NCBI RefSeq assembly: GCF_020404845.1
Contig: NZ_JAIOJZ010000008.1
Coordinates: 1-64,000, forward strand
Length of the DNA: 64,000 bases
Source of the DNA: Streptomyces hyderabadensis
Lineage (GTDB): Bacteria; Actinomycetota; Actinomycetes; Streptomycetales; Streptomycetaceae
Reading direction: 5' to 3'
Shown one piece after another: positions 1-7,511 of the stretch. Both the position numbers and the translations under genes were made by a program. The notes under the pieces are model-generated. The model did not search any database. It was not told where the DNA came from and worked only from the letters and a program-made list of their open reading frames with translations. Numbering within the stretch: position 1 is the first letter of the stretch; every line of letters starts with the position of its first letter.

Positions 1-749
1 GCAGGCGGGCGACGGCCGCGTTGTACGGCTCGGGTGTCTCCCAGTACATGGAGTGCGGGGCGCCGGGGACGATTTCCAGGTGCGAGCCGGGCAGCAGTTC
101 GTGGGCGCGGGTGACGGTCTTGACGCCGAGTACGGCGTCCCGCTCGCCGGCGAGGAAGGCGATCCTGACGCCGGAGGCCTGGATCTCCTCCAGCGAGGGA
201 CCGTTGGTGTCGAGGTTGCGCAGGTCCTGCATCCGGGCGACGTTGAAGGTGCCCATCTGCTGGAAGAGGAAGGTGAGGTCGGCGCGCCGCTGCTGGAACG
301 ACGTGGTCAGCAGGCGGTCGATCACCGGGAGCTTGACGGCCTCGGCGCGGTCGGCGGCGGCCAGTTCCCGCAGCTCGGGGTGGCTGATGCCGCCGAGGGA
401 GTGGCCGAGGACGACGCTGCTGACCCGCTCGGGCCGCAGCAGACCGGCGCGGAGCGCGGCGACCGAGCCGATGGACTGGCCGACCAGCATGACGTCGGTG
501 AGGTCCTCGGCCTCCAGGACCGCGACGACGTCGCCGGGGAAGTCCTGGCCGTCGAACTCGGGCATGGAGCTGTCGGACCTGCCGAAGCCGCGCAGGTCGA
601 GCGTGACGACGGTGAACTCCTCGCGCAGGGCGGCGACCTGCTGCCACCAGGCGGCGTGGTGGCCGCCGCTGCCGTGCACGAACAGGATCGCCGGACCGCT
701 GCCGTGGCGCTCGTAGTAGAGGGAGGTGCCGTCGGAGTCGGCGTAGGGC
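1..749 (-). CDS. Alpha/beta hydrolase (3' end outside window)
   Basis: Cytoplasmic alpha/beta-hydrolase-fold enzyme; 249 residues are visible and the C-terminal end lies beyond base 1. The oxyanion motif is HGSGG (about residues 26-30), the nucleophile elbow is GQSIGS with Ser93, the acid is in GERDAV and the catalytic His in GAPHSMYW near the edge. The ATG at 749 is preceded by a good GAGGAG ribosome site. It is the last visible gene of the minus-strand set containing an extradiol dioxygenase, an aldehyde dehydrogenase and an FAH-family hydrolase, so hydrolysis of a ring-cleavage product (C-C hydrolase) or of an enol-lactone is a fair inference. Substrate cannot be read from sequence. Confidence 0.85.
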
Positions 750-777
750 ATGACAGGTAACTCCTCAGCGAGCGTGC

Positions 778-1149
778 TCAGTTGGGGCGCTTGGCGTGGT
801 GGACCAGCTCGATCATGGTGTGGTCGGGGTCGTGGATGTAGCAGAACTTGGACTGGTTCTCGGGGCGCTGGATCGGCCGGGTGTGCCGGATGCCCAGCTC
901 CCCCAGGTGGGCGAGGAAGTCGTCCCAGTCGTCGACCTCGACGGCGAAGTGGTAGGGCGCCATGCGCTCCATCTCCTCGACCGGTGTGAAGTGCAGGTCG
1001 AAGTTGCCCCGGGTCATCAGCACCACGCGGGTGTTGGACTTGGGCGTGATCCGCTTCATGCCGAAGACCTTGGCGTACCAGGCGGCGGTCCGGTCGGGGT
1101 CGGTGGTGGGGAAGTTGACGTGGTGGATGTAGCGGGGTTCCGCGCTCAT
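778..1149 (-). CDS. Small VOC (glyoxalase/bleomycin-resistance fold) protein
   Basis: Single-domain vicinal-oxygen-chelate protein of 123 residues. Metal-ligand candidates are the His in YIHHVNF near the N-terminus, the His in PYHFAVEV and the Glu in MIELVHH near the end, so a dimeric metal site is plausible. The ATG at 1149 is chosen because it overlaps the stop of the upstream FAH-family gene by 4 nt (ATGA); upstream sequence in this frame looks non-coding. It is co-transcribed with aldehyde dehydrogenase and ring-cleavage genes. It could be an isomerase or accessory dioxygenase of the pathway; exact activity unknown. Confidence 0.85.
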   Translation of the reverse strand: MSAEPRYIHHVNFPTTDPDRTAAWYAKVFGMKRITPKSNTRVVLMTRGNFDLHFTPVEEMERMAPYHFAVEVDDWDDFLAHLGELGIRHTRPIQRPENQSKFCYIHDPDHTMIELVHHAKRPN

Positions 1150-1922
1150 GAGTGATTCCCTTCCAGGAGTACGGGGTTGGACAGCACACCGATGCCGTCG
1201 ATCTCGACCTCCACGGTGTCGCCGGGTTCGAGGTGGCAGGTGGACTCGGCACCCATCCACAGCACGTCGCCGGGGTGCATGGTGAGGTGCTTGGTGATCT
1301 CGACGATGTAGGCGTAGGGGTCGAAGACCATGTCGCCGGTCGGGAACCGGGCCCGCTCGGCGCCGTTAACGCGGAGCGTGGTGGTACCGGCGAGGGCGTC
1401 GGCGTCGGTCTCGATCCAGGGGCCCATCGGCTTGAAGGTGTCGCTGTTCTTGCTGCGCCAGAAGGTGCGGTCCTGGTGCTGCCAGGTGCGCGCGCTGATG
1501 TCGTTCCCGATGGTCCAGCCGAAGATCGCCTCGCGGGCCTCGGCGCGGGTGGCGCGGCGCAGGGTGCGGCCGATGACGGCGACGAGTTCGGGCTCGGCCT
1601 CGAAGCGGCCGGTGACGGCGGCCGGTTTGACGATGGGCGAGAGGTGGCCGGTGAGGGCGTTGTTGGCCCGGTAGCCGACCTCGGGGCGCTCGGGTGTGGC
1701 GGCCTTGGCGTGGGCGATGTGCCGGGGGTAGTTCATGCCGACGGCGTAGAAGACGGGCGGCACGACGGGCGGCAGCCAGTGGGCGTCGGCGCGCGGCACC
1801 GTGCCGATGACGTCGGGGGCGGTGGGGCCTTCGAGCGGGGAGCCGGAGAGCAGGTGGACGTCCCGCTCCCCCACCCGGCCCCAGACCGCCCGCCCGCCGA
1901 CCGAGAGGCGTGCGTACCTCAT
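1146..1922 (-). CDS. Fumarylacetoacetate hydrolase (FAH) family protein
   Basis: 258-residue FAH-family enzyme, a fold covering fumarylpyruvate/acylpyruvate hydrolases, 2-oxopent-4-enoate-type hydratases and HpaG-type isomerases. Visible family hallmarks: NYPRHIAHA, the acidic metal-binding stretch FEAEPELV, GNDISARTWQ, and KNSDTFKPMGPW, which positions the divalent metal. Start ATG at 1922 overlaps the stop of the aldehyde dehydrogenase by 4 nt, and its own stop overlaps the next gene by 4 nt, so translation is probably coupled. In context it likely handles a dienoate or acylpyruvate produced after extradiol ring cleavage. The specific substrate is an inference only. Confidence 0.88.
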   Translation of the reverse strand: MRYARLSVGGRAVWGRVGERDVHLLSGSPLEGPTAPDVIGTVPRADAHWLPPVVPPVFYAVGMNYPRHIAHAKAATPERPEVGYRANNALTGHLSPIVKPAAVTGRFEAEPELVAVIGRTLRRATRAEAREAIFGWTIGNDISARTWQHQDRTFWRSKNSDTFKPMGPWIETDADALAGTTTLRVNGAERARFPTGDMVFDPYAYIVEITKHLTMHPGDVLWMGAESTCHLEPGDTVEVEIDGIGVLSNPVLLEGNHS

Positions 1923-3367
1923 GGCGCCAGCAGGTGGGAGACGCGCTTGGTGATCAGGTAGGCGTCCAGGGCCTCGGGGCCGCCCTCGCGGCCGTAGCCG
2001 CTGTCCTTGACGCCGCCGGAGGGGGCCTCGTGGACGGAGCCGCCGCAGTGGTTGATCGAGAGGATGCCGGCCTCCAGCTCGGCGGAGAGCCGCTCGGCGG
2101 TCGCGGCGGAGTCGGTGAACCCGTAGGCGGCCAGTCCGTACGGCAGCGCGTTGGCGGTGGCGAGGGCGTCGTCGAGATCGGTGAACGGCATGATCGGAGC
2201 CAGCGGCCCGAACGGCTCCTCGGACAGCAGCTGTGCGTCGTCGGGTACGTCGGTGAGGACGGTCGGCGCGAAGTAGTGGCCGGGCCGGTCGGGGCGCTCG
2301 CCGCCGGTGAGGATCTTGGCGCCGCGGTCGACGGCGTCGGCGGTGAGCCGCTCCATGGCCGCCAGGCGGCGCTCGTTGGCGAGCGGGCCCATGGTGGTGC
2401 CCTCGTCCAGGCCGTTGCCGACGACGACCGCCTCGGCGGACCTGACGAACTCGGCGGTGAACTCGGCGACGATCGACTCGTGGACGAGGAACCGGCTGGG
2501 CGAGGTGCACACCTGCCCGGCGTTGGCCCATTTGGCGCGGGCCGCCCTGCGGGCCGTCGTCACGGGGTCGGCGTCCGCGCACACGATCACCGGCGCGTGG
2601 CCGCCCAGTTCCATCAGGGAGGGCTTCATGACCTCGCCCGCCCGGGCCGCGAGGAGCTTGCCGACGGGGACGGAGCCGGTGAAGGCGACCAGGCGGGTGA
2701 CCGGGGAGGAGATGAGGCGTTCGGAGACCTCTGCGGGGTCGCCGAAGACGAGGTTGAGGACGCCGGGCGGCAGTCCCGCGTCGGCGTAGCAGCGGACCAG
2801 TTCCGCGGCCGTGGCCGGGGTCTCCTCGGAGGCCTTGACGACCAGCGAGCAGCCGGCCGAGAGGGCCGAGGAGATCTTGCGGTTGGGCCCGCCGACGGGG
2901 AAGTTCCAGGGAACGAGGGCGGCGACCGGGCCGATCGGTTCGCGGCGCACGGTGAGCACGGTGCCGGGGTCGGTGGGGACGATGCGGCCGTAGGCGCGGC
3001 GGGCGTCGTCGGCGTGCCAGCGCAGGGTCTCGGCGGTGCGGCGGGCCTCACCGGTGGATTCGCGCAGCGGCTTGCCCTGCTCCCGGGTGGCGGTCCGGCC
3101 GATCCGCGCCGCGCGCTCGGCGATCAGGCCGGCGGCGGCGTGCAGGATGCGGGTGCGCTCGGTGACGGGGGTCGCGCGCCACACCTCGAAGCCCTCGGCG
3201 GCGGCGTCGAGAGCGCGGTCCAGGTCCGAGGCGGTGGCCAGGGGGACGTCCCCGATCACCTCCGCGGTGGCGGGGTCGACGATCGGGGCGGTGCGTCCGC
3301 TCCCGCCCTGGCACCACTCGCCCGCGATGTACATGCGGGCGGCGGGGTGGCCGTGGTCGGTGGTCAT
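1919..3367 (-). CDS. NAD(P)-dependent aldehyde dehydrogenase
   Basis: Full-length (482 aa) aldehyde dehydrogenase superfamily member oxidising an aldehyde to its acid with NAD(P)+. The cofactor-domain signatures LVPWNFPVGG (about 152-161) and FTGSVPVGK (about 229-237) are present. The general base Glu253 lies in MELGGHAP and the catalytic Cys287 in AGQVCTSPS, so it should be active. It sits 22 nt downstream of an extradiol dioxygenase and overlaps the FAH-family gene by 4 nt. In meta-cleavage pathways this position is filled by semialdehyde dehydrogenases (HpaE or XylG type); succinate-semialdehyde-dehydrogenase-like specificity is another possibility. Confidence 0.92.
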   Translation of the reverse strand: MTTDHGHPAARMYIAGEWCQGGSGRTAPIVDPATAEVIGDVPLATASDLDRALDAAAEGFEVWRATPVTERTRILHAAAGLIAERAARIGRTATREQGKPLRESTGEARRTAETLRWHADDARRAYGRIVPTDPGTVLTVRREPIGPVAALVPWNFPVGGPNRKISSALSAGCSLVVKASEETPATAAELVRCYADAGLPPGVLNLVFGDPAEVSERLISSPVTRLVAFTGSVPVGKLLAARAGEVMKPSLMELGGHAPVIVCADADPVTTARRAARAKWANAGQVCTSPSRFLVHESIVAEFTAEFVRSAEAVVVGNGLDEGTTMGPLANERRLAAMERLTADAVDRGAKILTGGERPDRPGHYFAPTVLTDVPDDAQLLSEEPFGPLAPIMPFTDLDDALATANALPYGLAAYGFTDSAATAERLSAELEAGILSINHCGGSVHEAPSGGVKDSGYGREGGPEALDAYLITKRVSHLLAP

Positions 3368-3389
3368 GGATGGGTGCCCTCTCAGGGAT

Positions 3390-4307
3390 TCAGGAGGCGG
3401 GGGCGTCCTGGTCGCGGTTGGTGCGCAGGGCCCAGATGTGGTGCGGCGGGGTGGTCTCGTGGACGCGGGTCTCGTAGGTGTCGTCGACCCGGTCCATGTC
3501 GGCGGCGTACTCGACGCGCCCGCCGCAGGGGGCGTGCAGGAAGCGGAAGACGTTGGAGCCGATGGTGTGCCGGCCCAGTCTGCGGGCCTCCCGCCAGCCC
3601 CGCTCGATCATGAAGTTGCCGCCTTCGACCACGTCGTCGAAGCCGGGGACCTCGTAGGCGATGTGGTTGACCCCGGCCCGGTCGGGGCGGTGGCACAGCA
3701 GCATGGTGTGCTGGTCGTCGTCGCCGGGTGCCTGCATGAAGACACCCATGGGCTCGACCACGTCGGTGGGGCGGAAGCCGAGCAGGTCGGTGTAGAAGGC
3801 GACGGCCTCCTCCTTGCCCTCCTTGGCGATGTTGAGGGCGACGTGGCACATGCGCAGCGGGTGGGCGCGGACGACCGGGTCCAGGGCGCGGTTCCACCGG
3901 TTGACGCTGCCCAGGGTGTTGGCGGGGCGCGGTTGGACGGCCGGCCGCCTGGGCCTGGCGAGGGTGAGGCCGACGCCGAAGCCGCTGCGGTCGACGGTGT
4001 GGTGGACGCCGTCGGCGCTCTCGCGGACCTCGCGGTCCCGGCCCACGGCGGCGACCAGGCGGTCGAGTTCCTCGTGGGTGTCGACGCCCCAGACCACCTC
4101 CCGCAGGGTGGGCCCGCTCTCCACCGGGGCCGGCAGCAGCGGGCCGGGGTCGGTGTCGAGGTGGAGGGTCTGTCCGGTGCGCGTCTCGAACACCGCGTGT
4201 TCGTCGGTCCGCTCCACCTGGAAGAGGCCGAAGTCCTCGAAGAACCGCGCGCAGGTGTCGAGGTCGTCTATGCCGTAGGTGACCGATTCGATTCTCTGGA
4301 TTCCCAT
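3390..4307 (-). CDS. Two-domain VOC extradiol dioxygenase
   Basis: 305-residue type I extradiol dioxygenase with two VOC modules: an N-terminal structural half (about 1-130) and a C-terminal catalytic half (about 150-290). The 2-His-1-Glu Fe(II) site is visible as CHVALN, VNHIAYEV and GGRVEYAAD. The family cleaves catechols (2,3-dihydroxybiphenyl, catechol, homoprotocatechuate) with O2. The ATG at 4307 is preferred because residues upstream of it in frame are Arg-rich and lie in the promoter region. It is the first gene after lysR and heads the catabolic genes. Cytoplasmic. The substrate is not identifiable from sequence. Confidence 0.87.
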   Translation of the reverse strand: MGIQRIESVTYGIDDLDTCARFFEDFGLFQVERTDEHAVFETRTGQTLHLDTDPGPLLPAPVESGPTLREVVWGVDTHEELDRLVAAVGRDREVRESADGVHHTVDRSGFGVGLTLARPRRPAVQPRPANTLGSVNRWNRALDPVVRAHPLRMCHVALNIAKEGKEEAVAFYTDLLGFRPTDVVEPMGVFMQAPGDDDQHTMLLCHRPDRAGVNHIAYEVPGFDDVVEGGNFMIERGWREARRLGRHTIGSNVFRFLHAPCGGRVEYAADMDRVDDTYETRVHETTPPHHIWALRTNRDQDAPAS

Positions 4308-4334
4308 GGGTCCTCGTTTCCGTCTCGCCCGGCG

Positions 4335-4364
4335 AGCGTAGGTTTGCGTGAGCGGGCGCCTCAA
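4335..4364 (-). promoter_or_regulatory. Candidate promoter of the dioxygenase-ALDH-FAH operon
   Basis: Minus-strand TTGAGG (-35, 4359-4364) and TACGCT (-10, 4335-4340) with an 18-bp spacer, upstream of the dioxygenase ATG at 4307. It follows the stop of the lysR gene and would let the catabolic genes be induced separately from the transporter genes. Assigned from consensus matching only. Confidence 0.45.
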
Positions 4365-4381
4365 TGGGCTGGGGCGCCCGC
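4352..4381 (-). terminator. Hairpin between lysR and the dioxygenase gene
   Basis: A 9-bp perfect stem, GCGGGCGCC (4352-4360) with GGCGCCCGC (4373-4381), 12-nt loop, 36 nt after the lysR stop on the minus strand. It overlaps the candidate -35 element of the next promoter, so it may act as a lysR terminator or as a regulatory structure. There is no U-tract, as is usual in Streptomyces. Confidence 0.4.
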
Positions 4382-4416
4382 GGTTCGCAATCGTTTCTTG
4401 CGCCTTCGTCCGGTAC

Positions 4417-5328
4417 TCACGGACGGATGCCGGGAATGGGATTCCGGGCGAACCAGCCGGCCAGGAAGTCCAGGAAGACGCTGACCTTGCGCGGGGTGTC
4501 CCGGCCGGGTCCGTAGATCGCGTACAGGGGCCGGTCCGGCACGGCCAGTTCCGGCAGCAGCACCTGGAGGGCGCCGGAGACGAGGTCGTCGTAGGCCGGC
4601 CGCTGGGGCAGCAGGGCGATCCCCCGGCCGTGTACGGCGGCCTTCTGCAGGGCGATGTAGGAGTTCGACGAGAAGGCGATGTTGCGGATCTTGTGCAGGG
4701 TGCTGGCGTGTCCGTGGCCGATCCGCCACACCGGGTCGTTGAGGTGCACCAGGCAGTCGTGGGCGGCCAGGTCGTTGGGGTGCGAGAGGGAGCCGTGCTG
4801 CTTGATGTACTCCTCGGACGCGCACAGGACGAACGGCAGCGAGGAGATCTTCTTCAGGCGGACGCTCGAATCCCTCAGGTCGCGGGTGTGGAAGGCGATG
4901 TCGAATCCGCTGTCCAGGAAATCGTAGGTGCGGTCGGACATTCCCCCCAGTTCGAACCGGATCTGTATTTTCGGGTGGGCGGCGGAAAACGCGGCGATGG
5001 CGTCGCCGAGATCCAGGCTGCCTATCCATTTGGGGCAGATGACGCTGAGCGTGCCTTCGGCGCGGTCGTGCAGCTGGGCGATGCCGGCGTCCTCGGCCTC
5101 GATCTCGTCCAGGATGCGGGCGGCGAATTCCGCGTAGCGCCTGCCCGGTTCGGTCAGGCTCACCGAGCGGGCGGTGCGGTTCACCAGCCGCACCCCCACC
5201 TGGCGTTCCAGTTCGGCCACGTGCCGGGACACCAGCGACCCGGACGAGCCGAGCTTCTTGGCGGCCCCGCTGAAGCTGCCCACCTGGGCGACGGTGACGA
5301 AGCTGTGCATGAGGAGCAGGCGGTCCAT
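4417..5328 (-). CDS. LysR-family transcriptional regulator
   Basis: 303 residues. The N-terminal winged helix-turn-helix (about 1-60) contains GSFSGAAKKL and SSGSLVSRHVAELE; a LysR substrate-binding domain follows (about 90-295). It lies within the catabolic set, between the ABC transporter lipoprotein gene and the extradiol dioxygenase gene, all on the minus strand. Placement in the same orientation as its probable targets, rather than divergent, is less usual for LysR genes. It is likely to activate the adjacent catabolic genes in response to a pathway intermediate; this is inferred from position. Confidence 0.9.
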   Translation of the reverse strand: MDRLLLMHSFVTVAQVGSFSGAAKKLGSSGSLVSRHVAELERQVGVRLVNRTARSVSLTEPGRRYAEFAARILDEIEAEDAGIAQLHDRAEGTLSVICPKWIGSLDLGDAIAAFSAAHPKIQIRFELGGMSDRTYDFLDSGFDIAFHTRDLRDSSVRLKKISSLPFVLCASEEYIKQHGSLSHPNDLAAHDCLVHLNDPVWRIGHGHASTLHKIRNIAFSSNSYIALQKAAVHGRGIALLPQRPAYDDLVSGALQVLLPELAVPDRPLYAIYGPGRDTPRKVSVFLDFLAGWFARNPIPGIRP

Positions 5329-5382
5329 GTTCTTCCTCCCAAGGCCCGACGCTGAGTCGGGCGCCGGTTCCCGGTGGGGGCC

Positions 5383-6366
5383 CTACTTGGGGCAGTACTG
5401 GGGAGCCTCGCTCAGGTTTTCCTTGGTGACCAAGACAAGAGGAATGTCGGAGATCTTGTCAACACCCTGGTCGCCGCCGTTCTGCTCCCCCTTGTCGAGC
5501 AGCGAGACGGTGCTCTTGACCGCGGTCTGTCCGATGGTCGCCGCCGAGTTCGCGACGGTGGCGGACAGCCGGCCGTCCTTCACCGCGGCGACGCCCTCCT
5601 CGGTGCCGTTGACGGACACGATCTTCACGTCCTTGGCGCCGGCGGCGTCGAAGGCCTTGCGGACGGCGAACGCCATCTCCTCGTTGGCAACGAAGGCGTA
5701 GTCCAGGTCGGGGTGCGACTGGATCATGTTCTCGGCGACGTCCTGGGCCTTGGCGGGGTTGAACATGCCGGGCTGGTTGGCGACCACCCTCGCGGTCTTC
5801 GGCAGGGCATCCTCGAAGCCGCCGACGAGCAGGTCGGAGGCGGCGCCGGGGGCACCCGCCACCACACCGACGGTCACGTTCCTGCCACCCGCGTCCTCGG
5901 CGATCCACCCGGCGTCCATCGCGCCGACCTTCTTCAGGTCGACGACCGCGGCGCCGAGCACGTCCGCCATGTCGGAGGTGGCCACGGAGGTCAGGTAGAT
6001 GGGGATGCCGGCGCTCTTGGCCTTGGCTATGTCGCCCTCGAGCGCGTCCACGTTCACGGTCTGCACGATCAGGGCGTCCACGTTGCGGGCGATCATGTCC
6101 TCGATGTTGGACAGTTCGGTCCCGGCGTCCTGCTTGGAGTTGGCCGAGTAGACCTTGGCGTCCTGTGCCTCGGCCTCCTGCTCGACCGCGCGCAGCAGAC
6201 AGGTGTGGAAGTGGGTGTTGGAGCCGTTGACGAACCCGAGGGAGACCGAGCCGTCGGCGGCGCCCCCGCTGTCGTTCCCGGAGCCGCAGCCGGCCAGTAC
6301 CAGGGCGGCGACGCCGGCGAGCGAGGCCGCGGCGGAGCGGCGGCGGGAGGGGGCGGTGGACTTCAT
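5383..6366 (-). CDS. Sugar-type ABC transporter substrate-binding lipoprotein
   Basis: 327-residue periplasmic-binding-protein-like lipoprotein (RbsB/peripla_BP_4 type). A basic N-terminus and hydrophobic segment lead to the lipobox LAGC at about residue 25, so it should be anchored outside the membrane. The body has the alternating Rossmann halves of the family, including DALIVQTVNVDAL and NEEMAFAVRKAF. The ATG at 6366 gives a normal signal peptide. It is the third gene after the matching ATPase and permease. Although the family typically binds sugars or autoinducer-2-like polyols, embedding in a ring-cleavage cluster suggests a cyclic or aromatic substrate; this is inference. Confidence 0.9.
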   Translation of the reverse strand: MKSTAPSRRRSAAASLAGVAALVLAGCGSGNDSGGAADGSVSLGFVNGSNTHFHTCLLRAVEQEAEAQDAKVYSANSKQDAGTELSNIEDMIARNVDALIVQTVNVDALEGDIAKAKSAGIPIYLTSVATSDMADVLGAAVVDLKKVGAMDAGWIAEDAGGRNVTVGVVAGAPGAASDLLVGGFEDALPKTARVVANQPGMFNPAKAQDVAENMIQSHPDLDYAFVANEEMAFAVRKAFDAAGAKDVKIVSVNGTEEGVAAVKDGRLSATVANSAATIGQTAVKSTVSLLDKGEQNGGDQGVDKISDIPLVLVTKENLSEAPQYCPK

Positions 6367-6398
6367 GGGTCGGGCCTTTCCTGCATCGTTGAAGAGAA

Positions 6399-6469
6399 GG
6401 TGCGTGCGTGGAGAGAGGGTGCGTGCGTGGAGAAGGTGCGTGCCTGAACGGAAGGTGCTTGCTGGTCTG
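6399..6469. repeat. Four imperfect direct repeats before the binding-protein gene
   Basis: The unit GGTGCGTGCGTGGAGA starts at 6399 and again exactly at 6418; degenerate copies start at 6435 (GGTGCGTGCCTGAACG) and 6454 (GGTGCTTGCTGG). Spacing is 19, 17 and 19 bp. They fill the gap between the permease stop and the binding-protein ATG on the minus strand, i.e. its untranslated leader. Function unknown; replication slippage is the simplest origin. Confidence 0.6.
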
Positions 6470-6488
6470 GGAGGGTGGCGGGGCCCCG

Positions 6489-7511
6489 CTAGTGGCCCGG
6501 GGACGACTTGCGCTGGACCTCGTTGATGATCGCCGCGACCAGCAGGACGCCGCCGGTGACGACGAGTTGGTAGTTGCTGTTGACCTGGAGCAGGTTCAGG
6601 GCGTTGGCGACCACGCCGAGCAGCACGACGCCGAACACCGTGCCGACGACGGTGCCGTGGCCGCCGGCGAGCGAGGTCCCGCCGATGACCACGGCGGCGA
6701 CCGCGGTCAGCTGGGTCTGGAGACCCGCCGTGTTGGGGGCGGCGGCGCCCAGCCGGGAGAGCAGCATCAGCCCGGCGAGTCCGGCCAGCACGCCGGCGAG
6801 GGCGTACAGGGCGAGCTTGCGCGCGTTGACGTTGATGCCGCTGAGCCGGGCGACGTGCTCGTTGCCGCCCATCGCGAAGGCGTCCCGGCCGAAGGTGGTG
6901 AAGCGCATGGTCACCCCGGTCAGCGCCAGGACCAGCACCGCGACCACGGTCAGGTAGGGCACGCCGACGACCTCGTCGTTGCCGAGCGAGGACATCTTGT
7001 CGCCGATGGTGACGCTCATGCCGTCCAGGACGAGCAGGGCGACCCCGTCGAGGAGCATCGCCGAGGCGAGGGTGGCGACGAAGGGCGCGACCCGGGTGTA
7101 CGTCACCACCAGCCCGTTGACCAGCCCGATCAGCGTGGCCAGGGCCAGGCAGACGACCACGACGGCGGGCGTGGACCAGCCGCCGTCGATCAGCTGGGCG
7201 CCCACGCACAGGGTGACGGCCGCGTTGCTGCCCATGGAGAAGTCCATGCCGCCCGCGGTCATCAGCAGGGTCAGTCCGGCCGCGATGACGGCGTTCACGC
7301 TGACCTGGCGCAGCACGTTGAGCAGGTTCTGCGAGGAGGTGAAGGCGTCGGCCTGGAGGGCGGTGAACACGCACACCAGGATCAGTACGACGACCAGTCC
7401 GCCGTGCGGGACGTGCAGCAGCCCGCGGGCCGTGGACCGGGACGGCGCTCGGCGTTCGGAGGGGCCGCCGGACGCGACGTCCGGGGCGGCGGAGGGGGTT
7501 TTGAGGCTCAC
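6489..7511 (-). CDS. ABC transporter permease (RbsC-like)
   Basis: 340-residue integral membrane permease of the BPD_transp_2 (ribose/branched-chain) family, with about eight to ten hydrophobic segments. It has the coupling motif region GVNVNARKLALYALAGVLAG and the conserved GGTSLAGGHGTVVGT. The GTG at 7511 is chosen because it overlaps the upstream ATPase stop by 4 nt (GTGA); it gives an N-terminal cytoplasmic tail of about 35 residues before the first membrane helix. Together with the two-domain ATPase and the lipoprotein it forms a complete importer. Confidence 0.92.
   Translation of the reverse strand: MSLKTPSAAPDVASGGPSERRAPSRSTARGLLHVPHGGLVVVLILVCVFTALQADAFTSSQNLLNVLRQVSVNAVIAAGLTLLMTAGGMDFSMGSNAAVTLCVGAQLIDGGWSTPAVVVVCLALATLIGLVNGLVVTYTRVAPFVATLASAMLLDGVALLVLDGMSVTIGDKMSSLGNDEVVGVPYLTVVAVLVLALTGVTMRFTTFGRDAFAMGGNEHVARLSGINVNARKLALYALAGVLAGLAGLMLLSRLGAAAPNTAGLQTQLTAVAAVVIGGTSLAGGHGTVVGTVFGVVLLGVVANALNLLQVNSNYQLVVTGGVLLVAAIINEVQRKSSPGH

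Noticed and set aside
1910..3613. A 567-codon plus-strand open frame
   Set aside because: Antisense to the aldehyde dehydrogenase, whose catalytic Glu and Cys motifs are intact on the minus strand.
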